Origin: an uncultured Anaerolineaceae bacterium
GTDB taxonomy: Bacteria > Chloroflexota > Anaerolineae > Anaerolineales > Anaerolineaceae
Assembly: GCA_937907495.1 (NCBI GenBank)
Contig: CALESS010000238.1
Location: forward strand, 1 to 6,375
Length of the DNA: 6,375 nt
Reading direction: 5' to 3'
The notes beneath the pieces were generated by a model. The model did not search any database. It was not told the DNA's origin and saw only the letters and a program-made list of their open reading frames with translations. The position numbers were made by a program, and so were the translations under genes. This document shows, in pieces, positions 1 to 6,000 of this stretch (position 1 is the stretch's first letter; each line of letters starts with the position of its first letter).

Positions 1-865
1 TCAATTGAGCCACCCGCTGGCCGACCGCAAGGTGTTTCACCAGCAGGGCTTGTTCCGGCGCCACGCTGGCGCCGTGCTCTTGCAGCAGGTTCTCCAGCCA
101 GGCCTGGTAAGAGCGCACCGCCAGGTAAATGGGGCGGCCCAGGATGGGCTGAAGAATGTTGGGTAGATCCGCCAGCAATGCAGCGGGGTTTTCCAGGGCC
201 GGATGCACCAACGGCATGAGAAAAATCCCTCGCGTGCCGAAATAAGCATCCAGCGAGGCAACCAGGTCGCCATCCTGGCGGTAGATGAGCGGCGGCAGGC
301 GGCGGCTGACAAACGGCTCCGCGGATTGCGCCAGCGGCGGCACCAGCGATTGATACAGCGAGCGCACGGCTTGCTCATCCTCCGGGGAGGCAATTTTCCA
401 GCAGCGAGCCTGGGTGCCGGATTCACGAACGGCTGGCCACTTCCAGATGCGCTGGCGGGCATAGACGGAAAAACCCGCCCGGCGAAAGGTTTCAAAGGCC
501 GGGTTATCCTCGCGCAGTTCAGCCAGCAGTTGCAACGCCCCCCAACCTCCTGCCTGCCATGCCAGGCCATCCAACAGTTCGGCCAAATCCGGCGAGGCAG
601 CCGCGGCTTCGGGCAACAGAAAGGTGATGCGGGCAGCGCGAGCCCCCAGCGGGTACATCACCTGGCCCATCAGCCCGGGAGATTTGTGGGCTGGCTCCAC
701 CAGGGCGGTGAAGGTGCCGCGCCCGGGGCGCAAATGGCTGGCAAGCACCGCAATCCGGGTCAGGCCGCCATGCGTCAGGTGATAATTGGAATCCAGATAC
801 AAGGCCTGGCGTTGATAGCGCAACAGGGTGATGAGATCGTACCAGGCTAACGAGCGAATACTTAT
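1..865 (-). CDS. GNAT-like N-acetyltransferase family protein, possibly two GNAT lobes (C-terminus beyond window)
   Basis: Continuous frame of 288 codons, still open at base 1, so the C-terminus is missing. Predicted cytoplasmic; substrate unknown. Near the N-terminus, IRSLAWYDLITLLRYQRQ (residues 3-20) looks like a GNAT beta1-alpha1 unit. FETFRRAGFSVYARQRIW (124-141) matches the usual GNAT end motif (A..xYerxGF...). A second lobe may begin at KIASPEDEQAVRSLYQSLVP (157-176) and end around RPIYLAVRSYQAWLENLLQE (244-263). The classical acetyl-CoA loop (Q/RxxGxG/A) is not clear, so activity is uncertain. No ATG, GTG or TTG exists in frame between the upstream stop inside pdxT and TTG 823-821, and that TTG would remove beta1. 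I therefore place the start at ATA 865-863, in an ATAA overlap with the pdxT stop and 8 nt after GGAG. ATT 859 and TTG 823 are alternatives. It is the third gene of the pdxS-pdxT operon and is probably translationally coupled. Coding is firm; the GNAT assignment is moderate and the start is weak. Confidence 0.75.
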   Translation of the reverse strand, partial: MSIRSLAWYDLITLLRYQRQALYLDSNYHLTHGGLTRIAVLASHLRPGRGTFTALVEPAHKSPGLMGQVMYPLGARAARITFLLPEAAAASPDLAELLDGLAWQAGGWGALQLLAELREDNPAFETFRRAGFSVYARQRIWKWPAVRESGTQARCWKIASPEDEQAVRSLYQSLVPPLAQSAEPFVSRRLPPLIYRQDGDLVASLDAYFGTRGIFLMPLVHPALENPAALLADLPNILQPILGRPIYLAVRSYQAWLENLLQEHGASVAPEQALLVKHLAVGQRVAQL

Positions 866-1440
866 TCTGCCATCTCCATAAAATAACGGTGGAAGCGGGT
901 GTCGCCGGTCAGTTCCGGGTGAAAGGAGGTAGCCAGCAGCTTTCCCTGCCGGGCAGCCACAATCCGCCCATCCTCCAGGCTGGCCAGCACTTCCGCCGGC
1001 GGAAAAACACGTTCAATCAGCGGGGCGCGGATAAAGAGGGCGTGGAATGGCGGGTTTTCGCCATTGGCGGCAGCCAGCGCCGGCACGTTCAACCCGATTT
1101 CAAAACTATCCACCTGGCGGCCAAAGGCATTGCGCTCGACGCGGATATCCATCAGCTCCAGCAGGGGCTGGGGACGCATGGCATCTTTGGAGAGGAAAAT
1201 TGCCCCGGCACAGGTGCCCCAGATGGCATACTCCCGGCCAAACTGGCGCAGGGGCTGCATCAGGTCATAGGCTACAGCCAGCTTGCCGATGGTGGTGGAT
1301 TCGCCGCCGGGGATGATCAGCCCGTTCAGGCCATCGAGGTGGCGGGGCAGGCGCACTTGCACCACCTCCGCACCCAATCCTTGCAGCATCACCTGGTGTT
1401 CGTGAAAGTCGCCTTGTAGAGCCAGGACGCCAATCTTCAT
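862..1440 (-). CDS. pdxT: Pyridoxal 5'-phosphate synthase glutaminase subunit PdxT
   Basis: PdxT hydrolyses glutamine and channels the ammonia to PdxS in the DXP-independent vitamin B6 pathway. It is cytoplasmic and works in a PdxS12-PdxT12 complex. The 192 residues match the family length. Visible signatures of this class I glutamine amidotransferase are: start MKIGVLALQGDFHEH; the PGGEST oxyanion-region motif (45-50); the nucleophile elbow GTCAG with Cys77; the PdxT-specific block RNAFGRQVDSFE (103-114); and SFHPEL carrying His174 and Glu176. The triad Cys77/His174/Glu176 is therefore complete. The ATG at 1440 is 9 nt after the pdxS stop. No good Shine-Dalgarno lies in that gap, so coupling to pdxS translation is likely. 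The stop TAA overlaps the proposed start of the next gene. Identification is secure. Confidence 0.98.
   Translation of the reverse strand: MKIGVLALQGDFHEHQVMLQGLGAEVVQVRLPRHLDGLNGLIIPGGESTTIGKLAVAYDLMQPLRQFGREYAIWGTCAGAIFLSKDAMRPQPLLELMDIRVERNAFGRQVDSFEIGLNVPALAAANGENPPFHALFIRAPLIERVFPPAEVLASLEDGRIVAARQGKLLATSFHPELTGDTRFHRYFMEMAE
874..877 (-). promoter_or_regulatory. Shine-Dalgarno GGAG supporting the ATA start of the GNAT-like gene
   Basis: GGAG on the minus strand lies inside the last codons of pdxT, 8 nt before ATA 865-863. This is normal spacing for that codon and too far (14 nt) for the alternative ATT at 859. It is the main sequence support for initiation at the pdxT stop. GGAG here is also part of the PdxT Met-Glu-Met coding sequence, so it may be coincidental. 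Confidence 0.4.
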
Positions 1441-1449
1441 CTTATCTGC

Positions 1450-2337
1450 TTACCAGCCCCGTCCCGCCAGGCGATCGGCCTCCGGCATGCTGGAGACGTT
1501 GCGCCCGACCATCGGCTCTCCCAGGTTGCGGCTGACTTCAGCCAGGATCTTGGGGTCGTTGTAGTGGGTGGTAGCCTTGACGATGGCAGCCGCCCGCCGA
1601 GCGGGGTCACCGGATTTGAAGATCCCGGAGCCGACAAAGACGCCATCCACCCCGAGCTGCATCATCAGGGCAGCATCCGCGGGGGTGGCAATGCCACCGG
1701 CGGCAAAATTGACCACTGGCATACGGCCCAGGCTGCGGGTTTCCAGCACCAGCTCGTAGGGAGCGCCTATTTCCTTGGCGAAGGCCATCACTTCTTCTTC
1801 CGGCATGTTTTGCAGGCGGCGGATTTCACCCAGCACGGTGCGGGCATGGCGCACGGCTTCAACCACGTCGCCGGTACCCGCCTCACCCTTGGTGCGGATC
1901 ATGGCGGCGCCTTCGCCGATGCGGCGCAGGGCTTCACCAAGGTTGCGGCAGCCGCACACAAAGGGCGCGCGGAAGTTGTGCTTGTAAATGTGGTGAGCCT
2001 CATCCGCAGGGGTGAGCACCTCGGATTCATCAATATAATCAATGCCGAGGGAATCGAGAATTTGGGCTTCCACAAAATGACCGATGCGGCACTTGGCCAT
2101 CACCGGGATGCTGACGGTGTCCATGATCTGGAGAATTAATTCCGGGTCCGACATGCGGGCTACGCCGCCATCGGCACGGATATCGGCGGGGACGCGCTCG
2201 AGGGCCATGACGGCGCAAGCGCCGGCTTCTTCAGCGATGCGGGCGTGTTCGGCTGTGACGACGTCCATAATCACGCCACCCTTCAGCATTTGGGCCAGGC
2301 CCTTCTTAACCGCAAAGGTGGCAACTTGTTTTACCAT
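1450..2337 (-). CDS. pdxS: Pyridoxal 5'-phosphate synthase synthase subunit PdxS
   Basis: PdxS condenses ribose 5-phosphate, glyceraldehyde 3-phosphate and PdxT-derived ammonia to pyridoxal 5'-phosphate. It is a (beta/alpha)8 barrel that assembles as a dodecamer in the cytoplasm. The 295 residues are the standard family length. Key residues are visible: Asp25 in GGVIMDV; the first Schiff-base lysine Lys82 in AKCRIGH; the second lysine Lys150 in RTKGEAGTG; the phosphate-binding loop [17 protein letters not shown] (210-226); and [14 protein letters not shown] (232-245). No residue expected for activity appears to be missing. The ATG at 2337 is preceded by GGAGGT 7 nt upstream, so the start is clear. 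It is first in an operon with pdxT and a GNAT-like gene. No MocR-type pdxR gene is visible here, so its control is unknown. Confidence 0.99.
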   Translation of the reverse strand: MVKQVATFAVKKGLAQMLKGGVIMDVVTAEHARIAEEAGACAVMALERVPADIRADGGVARMSDPELILQIMDTVSIPVMAKCRIGHFVEAQILDSLGIDYIDESEVLTPADEAHHIYKHNFRAPFVCGCRNLGEALRRIGEGAAMIRTKGEAGTGDVVEAVRHARTVLGEIRRLQNMPEEEVMAFAKEIGAPYELVLETRSLGRMPVVNFAAGGIATPADAALMMQLGVDGVFVGSGIFKSGDPARRAAAIVKATTHYNDPKILAEVSRNLGEPMVGRNVSSMPEADRLAGRGW

Positions 2338-2344
2338 ACGAACT

Positions 2345-2350
2345 ACCTCC
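2345..2350 (-). promoter_or_regulatory. Strong Shine-Dalgarno of pdxS (GGAGGT)
   Basis: On the minus strand GGAGGT lies 7 nt before the pdxS ATG. This fixes the start and suggests high translation of the first gene of the operon. Confidence 0.9.
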
Positions 2351-2378
2351 TGAAAACCTCTCTTAAAATCTCACTGTG

Positions 2379-2387
2379 ATTCTACCA
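2379..2387 (-). promoter_or_regulatory. Candidate extended -10 promoter for the pdxS-pdxT operon
   Basis: The minus strand reads TGG TAGAAT. TAGAAT (2384-2379) is one mismatch from TATAAT, with TG in the extended -10 position. A transcript starting near 2371 would have a leader of about 35 nt carrying the strong ribosome binding site. No good -35 is seen 16-19 nt upstream, which fits an extended -10 promoter. This is pattern-based only. Confidence 0.5.
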
Positions 2388-2456
2388 CAAGCAGGCATAA
2401 GATGAAGGAGGCGAGTGGCGAGAGATTAGGAGTGCCCCGGCCTGACAGAGGGTTGA

Positions 2457-2503
2457 TTGCGCCGGTCTTCGGATGGCAGCCCCCAAGGGCTGACCGAGCG
2501 CAA
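2457..2503. other. Long bulged inverted repeat / structured element
   Basis: TTGCGC (2457-2462) pairs with GCGCAA (2498-2503), and CGGTC (2463-2467) pairs with GACCG (2492-2496). Only A2497 is bulged, giving an 11-bp outer stem. An inner hairpin AGCCC (2478-2482) / GGGCT (2487-2491) with loop CCAA follows a 10-nt unpaired side. There is no T-run on either strand, so it is not a standard intrinsic terminator. It lies between the micropeptide gene and the pdxS promoter. It could be a 3' end or processing structure of the small-gene transcript, a small structured RNA, or a dispersed REP-like repeat. Which one cannot be decided from one copy. Confidence 0.6.
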
Positions 2504-2548
2504 AACATCCTGGCGCGCCGATCAGAATATTTTCAGGTCTTCCGTTCC

Positions 2549-2567
2549 AGCCTCAGGCACTGAGGCT
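2549..2567 (-). terminator. Perfect 8-bp hairpin at the end of the small-gene pair (no U-tract)
   Basis: AGCCTCAG (2549-2556) and CTGAGGCT (2560-2567) are perfect inverted repeats with a 3-nt loop. On the minus strand the hairpin includes the stop codon of the 19-residue peptide. The position suits transcript termination or 3'-end stabilisation. However, neither strand has a following T-run, so intrinsic termination is doubtful. Confidence 0.4.
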
Positions 2568-2612
2568 CAGGACAAGAATTAGGGCAACGAAAAACAGGGT
2601 GCGGGTTTTCAT
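2553..2612 (-). CDS. 19-residue hydrophobic signal-like micropeptide (possible truncated lipoprotein leader)
   Basis: The ATG overlaps the stop of the preceding small gene as ATGA (2612-2609), with an AGAGG ribosome binding site 4 nt upstream. The product MKTRTLFFVALILVLSLSA has a positively charged start (Lys2, Arg4), a hydrophobic core and a small-residue end. That is exactly the shape of a Sec signal peptide. The last residues LSA followed by the TGA stop resemble a lipobox LSA-C in which the Cys codon has become TGA. It could be a real membrane peptide, a broken lipoprotein gene, or chance. Reading on past the stop gives no recognisable protein. The product would be membrane-inserted if made. 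No function is assigned. Confidence 0.4.
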   Translation of the reverse strand: MKTRTLFFVALILVLSLSA

Positions 2613-2818
2613 TCTTCCTCTTTGGAGTGTGGGGTAGGGTTCGGTGTTTGCTCCGATGGAGGCAGGGTGCCCTGCAAAAAGCTCATTAATGTCTCCGGGT
2701 TCGGAAACGACAGGACCTGGTGAGTGTGCGGGTCCTCCAGGGAGGCATGCCAGTCTGGTGCACCCACCGGGTCGCTCCACCAAATGCGCAGCAAATAGGA
2801 TTGATAGAAGGATTTCAT
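2609..2818 (-). CDS. Small conserved-looking hypothetical protein (69 aa)
   Basis: The protein has a core of SYLLRIWWSD (residues 7-16), then WHASLEDPHTHQVLSFPNPE (23-42), then TLMSFLQG (43-50). The tail (51-69) is Pro/Glu-rich and probably disordered. From memory, the pattern LLRxW...W.aSLEDp.tg....F..l..L..FL recurs in short uncharacterised proteins of Chloroflexota and some other bacteria. I could not verify this. There is no signal peptide and no membrane segment, so it is probably cytoplasmic. The ATG at 2818 follows a strong AAGGAGGAG on the minus strand, about 10-12 nt upstream. It is divergent from the large regulator at 3059, with 240 bp between their starts, and is followed by a 19-residue peptide overlapping as ATGA. 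Function unknown; it may be a target or partner of the neighbouring regulator. Confidence 0.7.
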   Translation of the reverse strand: MKSFYQSYLLRIWWSDPVGAPDWHASLEDPHTHQVLSFPNPETLMSFLQGTLPPSEQTPNPTPHSKEEE

Positions 2819-2828
2819 CGGCGGGCTG

Positions 2829-2863
2829 CTCCTCCTTTATTAGCGTAAAACCAGGGGAATATA
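2829..2863 (-). promoter_or_regulatory. Candidate promoter and ribosome binding site for the 69-aa small gene
   Basis: On the minus strand TATATT (2863-2858) is one mismatch from the -10 consensus. An AAGGAGGAG ribosome binding site (2837-2829) follows downstream and ends 10 nt before the ATG. TTGACC (2869-2864) overlaps as an alternative -35, but its best -10 partner (GCTAAT, 19-nt spacer) is poor. The ribosome binding site is convincing; the promoter is tentative. Confidence 0.45.
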
Positions 2864-2933
2864 GGTCAAATAAGGCCGGATGGTATGCGTGGCTGTTTTG
2901 GTCCGCACTCTCCTTTTCAGTCTAGCGGTCCAT

Positions 2934-2957
2934 CGTCAATTAAGCGTCAACGAAGCG
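2934..2957 (+). repeat. 11-bp-period direct repeat upstream of the SARP-type regulator (candidate operator)
   Basis: CGTCAATTAAG (2934-2944) is followed directly by CGTCAACGAAG (2945-2955), 9 of 11 identical. CG then starts a degenerate third unit (CGACTGAACAG, 2956-2966). Streptomyces SARP proteins bind heptamer direct repeats spaced 11 bp, so this could be an autoregulatory site for the gene at 3059. The distance from the end of the second unit to the candidate -10 at 2989 is about 33 nt, longer than the roughly 8 nt of classic SARP promoters. The assignment is therefore tentative. Confidence 0.45.
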
Positions 2958-2988
2958 ACTGAACAGGCCATGGAAAGAATTTCAATTG

Positions 2989-2994
2989 TATACT
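2989..2994 (+). promoter_or_regulatory. Candidate -10 box of the large regulator gene
   Basis: TATACT is one mismatch from TATAAT and would place the transcript start near 3001, with a leader of about 58 nt. No convincing -35 exists 16-18 nt upstream. That would fit an activator-dependent promoter, such as one bound at the direct repeat farther upstream. Confidence 0.35.
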
Positions 2995-3048
2995 TATCCC
3001 ATGCGGGCATCTCATTGCCGGCGCTACCCACCACATCGAAGAAACAGC

Positions 3049-3052
3049 AGGA
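3049..3052 (+). promoter_or_regulatory. Shine-Dalgarno AGGA setting the regulator start
   Basis: AGGA lies 6 nt before ATG 3059. The protein from that ATG begins MAALTIKCLGNFQVTLDG, the normal first strand of SARP-type winged-helix domains, so the start is well supported. Confidence 0.65.
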
Positions 3053-3058
3053 ATTGGG

Positions 3059-6000
3059 ATGGCAGCCTTAACCATTAAATGTCTGGGAAATTTCCAGGTG
3101 ACACTGGACGGGAAACATATTTCCAGTTTCGACCTGGAAACGACCCGCGCCCTGTGTGCCTACCTGGCGGTGGAACAGGGGAAACCCCAACCGCGCTCCT
3201 ACCTGGCGGGTTTACTGTGGTCCGATGAACCGGAAGAGCGCGCCCTGCACAACTTGCGCCAGACCCTCTCCAGCTTGCGCAAAGCCCTGGGGGATAGCCC
3301 TTCCGCCTCTCATTTTATCCTCTCGGATCGCGACACTATTCGCTTCCACCCTGCGGCGGATGTTTGGGTGGATACAGCCGCCTTTACCCGCCACCTGGAT
3401 GCCGCATTCCGCTGTTACCAGCGTCAAAAAGGTTCTGGATGGCTCAATATCCGCCATCTGCAGCAAGCCATGGCGCTCTACACCGGGCCGTTTTTATCCC
3501 AATTTCACCTGAGCAAAAGTGCGCTCTTCGAGGAGTGGGCACTGCTGACCCGCGAAAAATTCAACCTGCAGGCCATCCAGGCGCTGGCAATGCTGTCGGA
3601 ATACCATGAGCGGCGGGGAGAATACCACCCGGCGATTCAGTATGCGATGCGCATCACTGAATTTTCACCCTGGGATGAGAATGCCCGCGCCCAGGTCATC
3701 CGCCTGCTGGGCATGGATGGGCAATGGAATGCCGCCCAGAGCCAGTTTTTTGCGCTGCAAAACTATCTATCCCAGGAGCTGGGGGTTTCGCCCTCCACCG
3801 AGCTGACCGCCCTGCAGGCGGAAATCGCGTCCGCCGCGGCCAGCCGCCATGCCCTCCCGTCCCGCTTCCCGCCTGCCCGGCTCCATCTGCCGGAATCCTC
3901 CACATCCTTCGTTGGCCGGGAGGCCGAACTGGATGACCTCATGGAGCTGCTGGTCAACCCGGAGAACCGCCTGCTGACCCTGCTGGGCCCCGGGGGGATT
4001 GGCAAGACCAGCCTGGCCCTGGCAGCCGCCCATCAAATCGCCGGGCTGGGCCTGGATGGCATCTACTTCGTCTCGCTGCTGGCTGCCCAGCAGGCAGGGC
4101 AAATCAGCGCTTTTATCGGCGAAGCGGCCGGGCTGGCTTTTTCCGATCAAAGCGATCCGCAAAAGCAGATCTTCGCCCACCTGCGCCACAAAGAAGTATT
4201 GCTGCTGCTGGATAACTTTGAACACCTGCTCACCGACCCGGCCAGCACAGCCTTTATTGATGAATTGCTGCACCAGGCCCCCGGCTTGAAGCTGCTGGTC
4301 ACCTCGCGCGAACGGCTGATGTTGCAGCAGGAGCGGGTTTTTCCGCTGGGCGGCCTGGCTTTCCCCTCGGAACCGCAGATTCCCCTGCCCGAGGCGCAAA
4401 ATTTCGATGCCCTGAATTTATTTGTCCGGCGCGCCGGACAAATCCAGCCCGGCTTTGTACTCACCTCCGCCAACCTGCCCGCCGTCATTCGTATCTGCCG
4501 CCTGCTTGAGGGCTTCCCGCTGGGGGTGGAACTGGCGGCGGCCGCCATCTGGGAGCATGGAACGGAAGGAATGGCCGGGAAAATTGAAGGCGACCTGGAT
4601 GTCTTGACCTCTCGTTTCACCAACCTGCCGCCCCGCCACCGCAGCCTGCGGGCCGCTTTTGAGGTCTCGTGGGAGCGCTTGAGCGAACGCGAGCAGGATG
4701 CCCTGTGCCGCCTGTCCGTATTCCAGGGCGGGATGGATCGGCTCGCCCTGCCCGCCATCGCCGATGCCACCCCGCATATCCTTTCCAACCTGGTTGCCAA
4801 ATCGCTGCTGCGCCTGGATGAGAATCAGCGCTTCCACCTGCACGAAGTGATCCGCAGGTTTTTACTGGAAAAGCTGAACGCCGCCGGAAAAGCAGATGAA
4901 ACCCGGGCGCGGCACGCCCGCTTCTATGTGGATTTCCTGGCGCGGCAAAACCCCGCCCTGCAGGGCGCCGATCAGCCAGCCGCCCTGGCTGCCTTGCAGC
5001 AGGAATTCGGCAACCTCAACCTGATGTGGGATTGGCTGGTTGAAAATGGTTGCTGCGCGGAAATCACCCGCTGCGTGGATAGCCTGTACCAATTTTTCAG
5101 CATTCGCAGCCTCTTCAGCGAGGGCCTGACCTGGTTTCAGCACGCCCTGGCCGTTTTACCAGTTGAGCCGCTCTGTGACCTGGCGCGCGGGATGCTGCTT
5201 TCCCGGGTGGGCGGCCTGGCATACAGCACCCGCCAGACTGCACTTGCCGGCCCGGCTTTGTTGCAAGCGGAGGAAATCTTCCGCCGCAATGAGACCCGCG
5301 CCGAGCTGGCGCATTGCCAGGTTCAGTTGGGTTGGCTTTTTCAGCGGGAGAAAGACCTCTCTGCCTCGCAACGTTATGGGCAGCAAGCGCTGGATTACTT
5401 CCAAAGGGCGGGGGATGAATTGGGCCAATCACAAGCCCTGACCCTGATGGGATTGAATCACTTGCGGCAGGGGAGTCACTCCGAAGCCGCCCAATCCTTT
5501 AACCAGGCGCTCGAGTTTTGCCGCCGGACGCAGAATCCCCGCCAACTGGCGGCGGTTCTCAACCGCCTGGCGGACCTGGCCTGCTACCAGGGGCAGTACG
5601 ATCAGGCAGTGGCCCAGTTCAGTGAGTGCCTGGAGATCAGCCGCCAGATCAATGACCGGTTCCAGCAGGCGGTCTTGCTGAACAACCTGGGGACGATCTA
5701 CCACGTTCGAGGGGAGCTTCCCCGGGCGGAGGAGTATTACCGGCAAAGCCTGGAATTGTGCCAGGAGCTGGGGGATCAGGATGGCATGGCGTTGGCGTTG
5801 AATAACCTGGGAGAGCTGGCTACTGCCCGCGGCGATTTAGCCGCGGCCAGCCAGTTTTCCCGGGCTGCGCTGAAAATTGCGCAGGAAATCGGGGAGAATT
5901 GGACGGTGATCGTTTGCCTCAACAGCCTGGGGGAAATCCACCGTGAAATGGATGCCCTGGAAGCCAGCCGAAATTATTTCTCGCGGGCGCTGGCGCTTGC

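Noticed and set aside
37..570. Minus-strand 177-codon frame
   Set aside because: It overlaps the GNAT-like gene in another frame and its Trp/Arg/Cys-rich product is unlike a real protein.
203..850. Plus-strand open frame of 215 codons opposite the GNAT-like gene
   Set aside because: It lies antisense to a frame that gives a coherent GNAT-like protein. Its own translation is low-complexity Gln/Gly/Arg-rich with no family features, as expected for a high-GC shadow.
889..2139. Plus-strand open frames opposite pdxT and pdxS
   Set aside because: They are antisense to two unmistakable enzymes and show no protein features of their own.
2512..2519. GGCGCGCC palindrome
   Set aside because: A single 8-bp GC palindrome in GC-rich DNA is not informative by itself.
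2338..2552. Riboswitch upstream of pdxS
   Set aside because: The likely pdxS leader is only about 35 nt and the large hairpin lies upstream of the candidate promoter. No known riboswitch core was recognised.
2613..2783. Longer version of the micropeptide gene starting at 2783
   Set aside because: The upstream part overlaps the 69-aa gene out of frame and reads as random Pro/Gly-rich sequence. Only the segment from ATG 2612 has a ribosome binding site and signal-like character.
2880..3071. Plus-strand 63-codon leader frame overlapping the regulator start, with an internal ATG at 2970
   Set aside because: There is no convincing ribosome binding site at either ATG. It crosses the candidate operator and -10, and shows no recognisable protein pattern.
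3767..4843. Long minus-strand frames inside the regulator
   Set aside because: They are antisense shadows of the NB-ARC region, which carries intact Walker and GLPL-type motifs in the plus frame.
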